Positions 1 through 6,352 of a stretch of 7,052 nt of DNA are shown one piece after another. The notes beneath the pieces are model-generated. The model searched no databases, was not told where the DNA came from, and saw only the letters and a program-made list of their open reading frames with translations. This DNA comes from Prevotella sp. (GTDB taxonomy: Bacteria; Bacteroidota; Bacteroidia; Bacteroidales; Bacteroidaceae), in assembly GCA_017424205.1 (NCBI GenBank), contig JAFPAS010000134.1, forward strand, positions 1-7,052, in the 5' to 3' direction. The translations under genes were made by a program, and so were the position numbers. How positions within the stretch are numbered: the stretch's first letter is position 1; every line of letters begins with the position of its first letter.

Positions 1-924
1 AAGAGCATCTTCTCTGTCTACCTGTCAGAACTTTATGGCATAGACGAGAAGCAGGTAGTGCTGGGCTACGGCGCTGAGGACTTGCTGAAAAAGACTGTGC
101 ATTTCTTCCTTACAGAAGGAGGTTCAAAGACAATGCTGATACCAAAATACTCTTGGTGGTACTACAAGGCTATTGCCGACGAGGTGGCTGGAACCACACT
201 GCAATATCCTGTTAACGAGGAGGGCAACACCTTCCGCTACGACTTTGAGGGTTTGAAGCAGATGATTGATGACATTCAGCCAAAGATTCTGCTGGTGGCA
301 TCGCCAAACAACCCTACTGGCAACTGGCTCTCTGTTGAGGAGATGGAGAAACTGGTGGAGATGATTCCACAAAGCACTATACTGCTGGTTGACGAGGCAT
401 ATGCTTCTTTTGTGTCTAACGACGCATCATATATCAAGAAACTCATTGAGAAGCATCCAAACATCGTGGTATGCCGCACACTGTCTAAGTTCTACGGACT
501 GCCAGGACTGCGCATGGGCTTCGGTTTCATTGGCAAGGGCGAGGAGATGGAGCGCTTTGCAAGATATGCAAACATGTATCTGGGCTACGACCGCCTGTCA
601 GAGGAGGTGGCAATAGCTGCGCTGAAGAGCGACGACCACTACCGCAAGATTGCTGACGTGATGCAGCAGGGACGCGACATGTACACAGAGGAAGTAGGAG
701 CACTGGAAGGCTTCAAGGTTTATGAGAGCCGCGCCAACTTCATACTTATAAAATATCCTATCGAACTGAAAGAGGCTTTGCAGGCTGAGTTTGCAAGCGA
801 GAGCTACAAGGTGAAGTTCATGAACGAGCCTGGCATCGACACTCACATGCGCATAACACTGGGAAGAGCTGAGCAGAACCGCAAGGTTTGCGACGTGATA
901 CTGAAAATAGCCAACGCAAGATGA
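1..924 (+). CDS. HisC/CobD-like PLP-dependent aminotransferase (class I/II fold), 5' partial
   Basis: This is a fold-type I pyridoxal-phosphate enzyme resembling histidinol-phosphate aminotransferases. The frame is open from base 1 (KSIFSVYLSELYGIDEKQVV), so the start lies upstream; by comparison with HisC about 50-60 N-terminal residues are missing. The GTG at 58 is internal and not a real start. Visible motifs are GYGAEDLL (phosphate-cup region), SPNNPTGN (about 301-324), DEAY with the PLP-ring Asp codon at 391, TLSKFYGLPGLRMGF with the Schiff-base Lys at 487-489 and an Arg at 511, and HMRITLG with the C-terminal substrate-binding Arg at 850. The stop overlaps the next gene's start (ATGA), implying translational coupling to the LicC-like cytidylyltransferase. 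No histidine genes are near, so a role in making an amino-phosphate or amino-phosphonate head group is more likely than histidine synthesis. This is inference: AEP transaminase or a CobD-like phosphoserine/phosphothreonine decarboxylase are candidates. The fold assignment is secure; the substrate is not. Confidence 0.9.
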   Translation, partial: KSIFSVYLSELYGIDEKQVVLGYGAEDLLKKTVHFFLTEGGSKTMLIPKYSWWYYKAIADEVAGTTLQYPVNEEGNTFRYDFEGLKQMIDDIQPKILLVASPNNPTGNWLSVEEMEKLVEMIPQSTILLVDEAYASFVSNDASYIKKLIEKHPNIVVCRTLSKFYGLPGLRMGFGFIGKGEEMERFARYANMYLGYDRLSEEVAIAALKSDDHYRKIADVMQQGRDMYTEEVGALEGFKVYESRANFILIKYPIELKEALQAEFASESYKVKFMNEPGIDTHMRITLGRAEQNRKVCDVILKIANAR

Positions 925-1652
925 TAGGAGTAATACTTGCCGCTGGAATGGCAAAACGTCTGCGCCCACTGACAGACAACTGTCCAAAGTGCTTGCTCGA
1001 AGTGGGCGGGCGCACTCTTCTGGAGCGCATCGCTGACGCTATGCTCAATGATGCGGGATGCAGTGAGCTGGTAGTGGTGACAGGCTATCGCGCCAACATG
1101 ATACGCGAGTTCCTCACAGAGCATTATCCTAATGTGAAGATTACATTCTTGGATAATGCTGACTACGAGAACAATAATAACATATACTCACTCTGGATGG
1201 CAAGCAAACTGCTTAAAGGCAAGGATGTGCTGCTCATGGACAGCGATATCCTATGCGACCCAAAGGCAGTAAAGCGCATTGGACAACAGCAGGAATCAGC
1301 ACTGGCCATGCAGCGTCATGAACTGGGCGAGGAGGAGATAAAGGTTATCATTGACGAAAACGGACGCATCACCGAACTGAACAAGACTTGCAACCCTGCT
1401 GACGCCATTGGCGAGAGCGTGGGCATAGAGAAGATGACAGCAAGTTATATGGATGCGCTGTGTGACGAGCTTGACCTCATGATTGAGAAGGAGGGGCTGA
1501 TAAACATATTCTATGAGCGCGCCTTTGAACGACTGATAGGACAGGGACACCAGTTTAAGGTGGTGGACACTACAGATTGTTTCTCAATCGAACTGGACAC
1601 TCCTGAGGATTTTGAAAGAGCAAAGGAACTGATTCCAGCCGAATTATATTAA
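921..1652 (+). CDS. LicC-like CTP:phospho-head-group cytidylyltransferase
   Basis: This 243-residue protein is a nucleotidyltransferase of the LicC/NTP_transferase family, which activates phosphocholine, 2-aminoethylphosphonate or a similar small molecule with CTP in the cytoplasm. The signature loop at residues 6-30 reads LAAGMAKRLRPLTDN followed by PKCLLEVGG. The stretch NNNNIYSL (84-91) matches the NN-x-YSL signature of LicC proteins, MDSDI (106-110) supplies the metal-binding acidic residues, and a C-terminal IELDTPEDFERA (223-234) has the typical second acidic site. Length is normal for single-domain LicC. The ATG at 921 is preferred over an in-frame ATG at 888, because it places the nucleotide-binding strand at the very N-terminus as the family requires and gives an ATGA overlap with the PLP-enzyme gene. 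A LicD gene follows after 9 bp, which supports a CDP-head-group role over a sugar-nucleotide role. Which head group is activated cannot be read from the sequence. PntC-type proteins fuse an AEP cytidylyltransferase with an aminotransferase; here the two are separate genes in the opposite order. Confidence 0.87.
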   Translation: MIGVILAAGMAKRLRPLTDNCPKCLLEVGGRTLLERIADAMLNDAGCSELVVVTGYRANMIREFLTEHYPNVKITFLDNADYENNNNIYSLWMASKLLKGKDVLLMDSDILCDPKAVKRIGQQQESALAMQRHELGEEEIKVIIDENGRITELNKTCNPADAIGESVGIEKMTASYMDALCDELDLMIEKEGLINIFYERAFERLIGQGHQFKVVDTTDCFSIELDTPEDFERAKELIPAELY

Positions 1653-1661
1653 ATCACGGAC

Positions 1662-2471
1662 ATGGCAGAATACGATGTTGAGAAAGTTCACAGCAAGATT
1701 CTAAAGATATTACTCGCTGTTGATAAGGTATGCAAGGAGCATAACCTGCGCTACTACATCTGGGCAGGCACCATGCTGGGCGCAATACGCCACAAGGGAT
1801 TCATACCTTGGGATGACGACCTTGACATAGCAATGCCAAGACCTGACTACGACAAACTAATGGAGCATGCAGCCGAGTGGATGCCACAGCCATACGAGGT
1901 GGTGGCGGCAGAGACCGACGCATCTTACCCTTTGCCATTTGCAAAGATACAGGACGCCTCAACAACGCTCATTGAGCGCATGCACCTGAAATATCTTGGG
2001 GGAATATATATCGACGTGTTCCCTATTGACGCCGTTCCGCAGGAAGGCATCAACAGAGTGATGCACTTTGCAAAATATGAATATTGGAAACGAGTGCTCT
2101 ACCTGCTGCACCGAGACCCATACAAGCACGGCAAAGGACCATCAAGCTGGATTCCGCTGCTGTGCAGAAAGCTTTATACACTGCAAGGGGTGCAAAAGAA
2201 AATAAGGACTTTGTTAAGGAAGTACAACTACGAACAGGCAATAAACGTTGCCGACTATGACGACGGACGACGCGGCGCAATGGACAAGCGTATTCTCGGC
2301 AAGGCGAAAGACTATATTTTCGAGGGCGAGAGCGTGAAGGGTGTAGAGCAATACGACACTTATCTTAAGAATAAGTATGGCGACTACATGACCATACCAA
2401 AGGATGCCGACAAGCGTCAGCACAACTTCCACTATCTTGATTTGGAGAAATCGTATAAAGACTTTCAATAG
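1662..2471 (+). CDS. LicD family phosphotransferase (first paralog)
   Basis: LicD proteins belong to the nucleotidyltransferase superfamily and transfer phosphocholine or comparable groups from a CDP-linked donor to surface sugars. This 269-residue protein carries the family core at residues 36-58 (GTMLGAIRHKGFIPWDDD, then LDIAM), with the metal-binding acidic cluster DDDLD at 51-55 and a second conserved block IYIDVFPID at 115-123. No signal peptide or membrane segment is evident, so it probably works in the cytoplasm or at the inner face of the inner membrane. It begins 9 bp after the LicC-like gene, an arrangement that pairs a donor-making enzyme with a donor-using one. A second LicD lies in the facing operon (4735-5595): 36 of 41 residues are identical from EHNLRYY through the acidic motif, and similarity runs almost to the C-terminus. 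The family is certain. The transferred group and the acceptor sugar are unknown. Confidence 0.92.
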   Translation: MAEYDVEKVHSKILKILLAVDKVCKEHNLRYYIWAGTMLGAIRHKGFIPWDDDLDIAMPRPDYDKLMEHAAEWMPQPYEVVAAETDASYPLPFAKIQDASTTLIERMHLKYLGGIYIDVFPIDAVPQEGINRVMHFAKYEYWKRVLYLLHRDPYKHGKGPSSWIPLLCRKLYTLQGVQKKIRTLLRKYNYEQAINVADYDDGRRGAMDKRILGKAKDYIFEGESVKGVEQYDTYLKNKYGDYMTIPKDADKRQHNFHYLDLEKSYKDFQ

Positions 2472-2530
2472 TTTCCTAAGGTTTCCTAGAATTTCCTAGA
2501 ACTTCCTAGAGTTTCCTAGAGCTTCCTAGA
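2471..2530 (+). repeat. Six-unit 10-bp tandem repeat (consensus RYTTCCTAGA)
   Basis: Six head-to-tail 10-bp units fill most of the spacer between the first LicD gene and the GT4 gene. The units read GTTTCCTAAG, GTTTCCTAGA, ATTTCCTAGA, ACTTCCTAGA, GTTTCCTAGA and GCTTCCTAGA. The octamer TTCCTAGA is exact in five units and altered (TTCCTAAG) in the first, while the two leading bases vary as R then Y. The first unit begins on the last base of the LicD stop codon. The period is close to one helical turn, so all copies face the same side of the DNA. The repeats do not fold into a convincing hairpin and are not followed by a T-run, so they do not look like a terminator. A length-variable regulatory spacer or binding array is possible but unproven. 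Confidence 0.9.
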
Positions 2531-2560
2531 ACCGATATTTAAAAGTAGATTTATAAGAAG

Positions 2561-3619
2561 ATGAAAAACGTATTGGTAGACTTCTCACATCTTAACGACT
2601 TTAATGGTTTTGGAGAGATAGCACGCAACTATTGTCCAAGACTGGCCAAGGCTGTGCTGCCAGACATTCATCTGATAATGATTGTGCCCGACGATAAGGT
2701 TGGCGCATTTGGCAACCATATCACTTACATTAGGCGCAGCAAGAAACGTGAGGACCTAAAGAAGATAAACATTAACATAGACCTCTGGCATGCCACAGAC
2801 CAGCAATTCCACCTGCGTGGAGGCAATAAAGACACCATACAGCTGCTGACGGTGCACGACCTGAACTTCCTAAGGGAGAAAAAGGGAATACATAAACTAA
2901 GGCATATCATACAGCTGAAATGGAGAATGCACCGCAGCGACTATCTTACTGCTATCTCTGGATATGTGAAGAAAGATATTGAAGGATATTACAATATGGG
3001 CGGAAAGCGCATAGATGTGATATATAACGGCATTGGCAACCTGGAGATTGGCGAGAGGCGCAAACCTGCGTTTATCAAGAACGAGAGCGAACCGTTCTTC
3101 TTCACCATAGGACAGATTAGAGAGAAGAAGAATTTCCACACGCTGGTGCCTATGATGAGCCATTTCCCTAAACATAAACTATATATCTGTGGCGACGACC
3201 ACTTTGCTTATGCTAACGAACTGCGCAGGATTATTGATGAACAGGGCGAGGGCCGTGTGGTGCTGGTAGGGAAAATAAGCGACGAGGAAAAGCGGTGGTT
3301 ATTTGAACACACTGAGGCATTCCTATTCCCAAGTCGCCTGGAGGGGTTCGGAATACCTGTACTTGAGGCCATGCGCTTTGGATGCAAGGTGTTCTCATCA
3401 AACCTAAGCAGTTTGCCTGAGGTATGTTCCGAGCACGCATCTTATTGGGACAATTTTGAACCAGCCTACATGGCTAAGGTGGTAAGCGACGGACTCAGCG
3501 CATGGGATAAAGAGGGAGAAGAGGCGAAGAGCGCGGCAGAATACTCACGTGGATTCAACTACGACACTTATACAGAAAAATATATCAGTCTTTACAGAAA
3601 ACTGCTTGAGGGGAAATAA
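2561..3619 (+). CDS. GT4-family glycosyltransferase
   Basis: This 352-residue retaining glycosyltransferase has the GT-B fold and transfers a sugar from a nucleotide-sugar donor, probably onto a growing surface glycan at the cytoplasmic face of the inner membrane. Visible features are an N-terminal domain with TVHDLNFL (about 97-104) and AISGYVKKDI (131-140), the linker VIYNGIGN (153-160), the start of the donor domain FFFTIGQIREKKNF (179-192), and the E-x7-E donor-site motif EGFGIPVLE (Glu261 and Glu269), followed by a SSLPEV block (283-288). Length is usual for GT4, and no membrane segment is seen. The ATG at 2561 follows an A-rich leader ending AAGAAG, a common Bacteroidota style. The 89-bp spacer with its 10-bp repeats means this gene is less tightly coupled to the cassette than its upstream neighbours and could have separate control. 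Donor and acceptor sugars are unknown; a mannosyltransferase-like role is only a guess from the family. Confidence 0.9.
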   Translation: MKNVLVDFSHLNDFNGFGEIARNYCPRLAKAVLPDIHLIMIVPDDKVGAFGNHITYIRRSKKREDLKKININIDLWHATDQQFHLRGGNKDTIQLLTVHDLNFLREKKGIHKLRHIIQLKWRMHRSDYLTAISGYVKKDIEGYYNMGGKRIDVIYNGIGNLEIGERRKPAFIKNESEPFFFTIGQIREKKNFHTLVPMMSHFPKHKLYICGDDHFAYANELRRIIDEQGEGRVVLVGKISDEEKRWLFEHTEAFLFPSRLEGFGIPVLEAMRFGCKVFSSNLSSLPEVCSEHASYWDNFEPAYMAKVVSDGLSAWDKEGEEAKSAAEYSRGFNYDTYTEKYISLYRKLLEGK

Positions 3620-3665
3620 AAAAAACAAATCGGTTATTAGAAATGATTAATCTAACAACCGACTT
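3618..3665 (-). terminator. Intrinsic terminator at the convergent junction, mainly for the - strand operon
   Basis: A 12-bp stem is formed by 3630-3641 (TCGGTTATTAGA) and 3651-3662 (TCTAACAACCGA), with the 9-base loop AATGATTAA. Read on the - strand, the one imperfect position becomes a G-U wobble and the hairpin is followed by a T-run (complement of the A-run at 3618-3625). This matches a classical terminator for the GT9 gene ending at 3687. Read on the + strand, the same position is an A-C mismatch and no T-run follows, so termination of the GT4 transcript here is likely weaker. Confidence 0.8.
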
Positions 3666-3686
3666 GGGATAAAAACTGATATAAAA

Positions 3687-4751
3687 TTATTTCATAACAA
3701 TATCATCGCAGAATCGCTGCAATACAGGCCATACATGGTCTACTGTTATCAGACTGTATTGCTGCAGATGACTCATGCCTTTGGTATCGGCGATATCGCT
3801 GGCTGCAATGCCCCATGCAGGCACTCCACAGTCGTCGGGAAGCCATGTCTTTTTGCTTGCCACTGGCGAGCATATAACCATAGAAGGACGGCCCATAGCC
3901 TGAACAATATGGCGTGCGCCACCCTCATTGCCAAAGTAGGCAGTACAGTTATATGACATGGCTGCCAACTGGCGGGCACTGCGAGCTTCTATATTTATGA
4001 AGACATTGCCTCGTTCTGGCAAGGCATCATATATGCGACGGGCATTCTCAGCCTCACGGCCTGGGGCGTAGTTGAAGATGAGCTGCATATCGGGATACTT
4101 GCCTATAAGCTGTGCAAGAGTGCTTATCATGCGGTCTTCAGCCCATGTCTTGTTGTCAAGCTTTGCCGTCACACCAACAAGCATCACAGGTTTGCTGAAA
4201 TCAATGCCCTGCTGCTCCATATAAGCGCGGAAATCGCTCTTCTCCTTGTCGCTTATCTGTAATGTGATGCTACGGTCATACACAACCGTGCCGTAGCGCT
4301 CGAAAGGCTTTGCCAGTTGCAGGTTATGGTCTATCATGCTCTCATCGTCCTCACAACCTTCTATGCGGTTGTTGAACACCATGCAGGTATAAGGTTTTCT
4401 TATGCCTACACGAAGCGCAGACGATGGCGAGAACAGGGCAAAAAGCATTGTATTGAATGTAGAGCGCATATCTATAATGGCATCATAACGCTGCGAGCGC
4501 ACTATGTGCCACACCTTTTTAATATATGTAATAACAGAATGGCGCTCATCGTCGCTGAATGTCCATATATGATTTACCGACGGATGACCCTCGAAAAGCG
4601 GTGCTATGCGCTGGTTAAGCACAAAGTCTATCTTAGCTTCTGGAAAACTCTTATGAAGAGTGTTCAGCAACGACGTGGCGAGAATGGCATCGCCCATCTG
4701 GCGGAAGCGCACCACGAGAATCTTCTTAGGACTATTAATCTTTTTGCTCAT
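3687..4751 (-). CDS. GT9-family glycosyltransferase (ADP-heptose:LPS heptosyltransferase-like)
   Basis: This 354-residue protein belongs to glycosyltransferase family 9, which contains the WaaC/WaaF/WaaQ heptosyltransferases of the LPS inner core. The N-terminus KKILVVRFRQMGDAILATSLL (9-29) is the family hallmark, and Asp21 sits where the proposed catalytic Asp of WaaC lies. The C-terminal domain has the K-x-W element (KTWAEDRM, 201-208) and the donor-binding block GNEGGARHIVQAMGRP (274-289). Length is normal and there is no signal peptide. The ATG at 4751 overlaps the end of the upstream LicD gene by 17 bp, implying coupled translation; it is the last gene before the terminator. Family placement is secure, but many Bacteroidota lack a typical heptose inner core, so the sugar moved may not be heptose. 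The position next to a kinase, an acyltransferase and a LicD supports a role in LPS/LOS core assembly. Confidence 0.91.
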   Translation of the reverse strand: MSKKINSPKKILVVRFRQMGDAILATSLLNTLHKSFPEAKIDFVLNQRIAPLFEGHPSVNHIWTFSDDERHSVITYIKKVWHIVRSQRYDAIIDMRSTFNTMLFALFSPSSALRVGIRKPYTCMVFNNRIEGCEDDESMIDHNLQLAKPFERYGTVVYDRSITLQISDKEKSDFRAYMEQQGIDFSKPVMLVGVTAKLDNKTWAEDRMISTLAQLIGKYPDMQLIFNYAPGREAENARRIYDALPERGNVFINIEARSARQLAAMSYNCTAYFGNEGGARHIVQAMGRPSMVICSPVASKKTWLPDDCGVPAWGIAASDIADTKGMSHLQQYSLITVDHVWPVLQRFCDDIVMK

Positions 4752-5595
4752 CGTTATTGATAACCTCGTTTATTGTTGTTGTGCGATAAGGCGTGTCAAG
4801 CAGCAAGCGGAAGAAGTGATGCTGTATCTGCTTCTCCTTTGGAGGCAGTTGCATGTAATTACCGTATTTATTGCTCAGGTAAGTGTCGAAATGCTCAACG
4901 CCCATGAACCGACGACCCTGAAACTCATACTCCTGTGGTGTGCCCAGCACGTCTTTTCTTATTACGCCACGTATGCCGTCGTCATAATCGGCAACATAGT
5001 CGCTGCTATCGTAGTCGTACTTAGTCATAAGACTGCGCACCTTTGCCTGCAGTTTCTCCATTGAGAATATCTTGTGCAATAGCCATGGAAACCATGAACG
5101 TGGGCCACGGCCATGCTTAAATGGGTCTCTGCCACGGAGGAACAGCAGATGGCGCCATGTCTTGTATCTCCTGAAATGCTTCTTACGCTCTTTCTCGTCG
5201 GCAGGAGCACCATCGATAGGGAAAACATCTATATATACTCCCTCAAGAAACTTGAAGTCGGGACGTTCGAGTATTGTGGTGCTGGCATCCTCAATCTTGG
5301 CAAACGGATAAGGATAGGTAGCATCGGTCTCTGTGCTTATCACCTCGTATGGCTGAGGAAGCCATTCGCGCCAGTGGGCTATAAGCTTCTCGTAGTCGGG
5401 GCGTGGCATGCAGATGTCCATATCGTCATCCCATGGTATGAATCCCTTATGGCGCACAGCACCCAGCATGGTTCCTGCCCACAGGTAATAACGAAGGTTA
5501 TGCTCACGGCACACACGGTCGATAGCCTCCATATTGCCAATTATCTTATTCTGCAATATGCAGATATCGTAGTTTGTCTCATTATGTAGTCTCAT
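4735..5595 (-). CDS. LicD family phosphotransferase (second paralog)
   Basis: This is a 286-residue LicD-family enzyme predicted to transfer a phospho-linked head group from a CDP donor to a sugar. The core GTMLGAVRHKGFIPWDDD then MDICM lies at 41-63 with the acidic DDDMD at 56-60, and VYIDVFPID is at 120-128. It is clearly homologous along nearly its whole length to the LicD at 1662-2471, including shared late blocks such as VADYDDG and SNKYG/KNKYG. It differs in an extended N-terminus and a 15-20 residue polar C-terminal tail. The start ATG at 5595 overlaps the stop of the kinase gene (ATGA), and its own 3' end overlaps the GT9 gene by 17 bp, so it sits inside a tight operon. No LicC-like gene is in this operon within the window. 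The protein may therefore use the CDP donor made by the facing cluster; this is inference. Acceptor and head group are unknown. Confidence 0.92.
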   Translation of the reverse strand: MRLHNETNYDICILQNKIIGNMEAIDRVCREHNLRYYLWAGTMLGAVRHKGFIPWDDDMDICMPRPDYEKLIAHWREWLPQPYEVISTETDATYPYPFAKIEDASTTILERPDFKFLEGVYIDVFPIDGAPADEKERKKHFRRYKTWRHLLFLRGRDPFKHGRGPRSWFPWLLHKIFSMEKLQAKVRSLMTKYDYDSSDYVADYDDGIRGVIRKDVLGTPQEYEFQGRRFMGVEHFDTYLSNKYGNYMQLPPKEKQIQHHFFRLLLDTPYRTTTINEVINNDEQKD

Positions 5596-6350
5596 AGTTC
5601 AAGTTTAAATTCCATTTCACGTTTCTTCATATATCTCTTCCAGAACCGGGCACGCTGATCCATAGTAATCTGCTCGCATTGAGAGGCATCGAATCCTCGC
5701 AGGCGGGCATACTCTGCCACAATAATCTGGATAAAGCGCTTAGGGCCCCACAGACGTATAAAGTTCTGTGCGCCTTCTGCCATGCTTACGGGTCCGAACT
5801 TCATTCTATTAATATCTACTATGGAAAATCTGTATTCTCCATCGATGACATCCCATAGGATGTTGCCAGGAGAAAAGTCCTGATGTAGCACACCAGCATC
5901 GTGCATCTTTGCGGCAAGACCCGCAAGCGCCCGGGCCAGCGCCTCGTATGTGCCTTCTTCTGCATTGCCCACCTCATACAGCAAATGGGCATAAGCACAC
6001 TGTATGCTTATGAAATAGCAGTCTTGCAACAGTCCTATGGCATTACGTATCTCAATATATGCCACTGCCTCAGGTGTCTCAATACCTTTCTGGAGAAGTA
6101 TCTGCGGATACTTAAATGCACGCTCGCCTTTTGGTTTACGTATTCCTGTTGAGTAAATGATATTGTTTATCAGCGACGGTTTCTTAAAGCGTTTCACGTT
6201 AAGCTTTGTTCCGTCGGGAGCCTCAAACAGTTTTATAAGGTTGCGCCTGCCACCATATATATATGTGCCCTGGCTCTCCATAATCTCTGGAATGCCCTCA
6301 ACATACTGCCGCAGTGCTTCGTATTTTGGATTAAGATAGGTTTTTCTCAT
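5592..6350 (-). CDS. LPS-core kinase family protein (WaaP/InaA/Kdo-kinase-like)
   Basis: This 252-residue protein has a protein-kinase-like fold of the type that phosphorylates LPS core sugars with ATP. Visible elements are the ATP-binding Lys in NVKRFKKP (Lys53), a downstream acidic helix in KGERAFKYP (Glu76) followed by the GIETPEAVAY segment common in LPS kinases, the catalytic loop LHQDFSPGNIL (His156, Asp158, Asn163), and the metal-binding Asp179 in SIVDINRM, which replaces the DFG of ordinary protein kinases. There is no transmembrane helix or regulatory domain, and its small size argues against a signalling Ser/Thr kinase. The gene begins 2 bp after the acyltransferase stop and ends in a 4-bp ATGA overlap with LicD. 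The leader before ATG 6350 is A-rich (AATAAAG). The genomic setting suggests it phosphorylates Kdo or another core sugar. The specific acceptor cannot be determined. Confidence 0.86.
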   Translation of the reverse strand: MRKTYLNPKYEALRQYVEGIPEIMESQGTYIYGGRRNLIKLFEAPDGTKLNVKRFKKPSLINNIIYSTGIRKPKGERAFKYPQILLQKGIETPEAVAYIEIRNAIGLLQDCYFISIQCAYAHLLYEVGNAEEGTYEALARALAGLAAKMHDAGVLHQDFSPGNILWDVIDGEYRFSIVDINRMKFGPVSMAEGAQNFIRLWGPKRFIQIIVAEYARLRGFDASQCEQITMDQRARFWKRYMKKREMEFKLEL

Positions 6351-6352
6351 CT

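Noticed and set aside
58..60. GTG as the start of the PLP-enzyme gene
   Set aside because: The same frame is open back to base 1 with HisC-like sequence, so the GTG is an internal Val codon and the gene begins upstream.
888..920. Upstream ATG start for the LicC-like gene
   Set aside because: It would add 11 polar residues before the first nucleotide-binding strand and a 37-bp overlap; the ATG at 921 gives the normal family N-terminus and an ATGA junction.
598..987. 129-codon reading frame on the - strand
   Set aside because: It lies antisense to the well-supported PLP enzyme and has no recognisable motif; it is a by-product of codon use.
2471..2530. CRISPR array or terminator made from the TTCCTAGA repeats
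   Set aside because: Units are 10 bp with no unique spacers between them, no stable stem forms and no T-run follows.
2546..2553. TAGATTTA as a Bacteroidota -7 promoter element (TAnnTTTG)
   Set aside because: The final G is missing, no TTTG lies at the expected upstream distance, and it sits only about 8 bp from the GT4 start codon.
4317..4760. 147-codon reading frame on the + strand
   Set aside because: Antisense to the GT9 gene, which has clear family motifs; the translation has no domain-like pattern.
5113..5589. 158-codon reading frame on the + strand
   Set aside because: Antisense to the second LicD gene, with no motif or plausible ribosome-binding context.
5592..6350. Signalling Ser/Thr kinase
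   Set aside because: Small size, VDIN in place of DFG, no sensor or membrane domain, and an LPS-gene setting fit a core-sugar kinase better.
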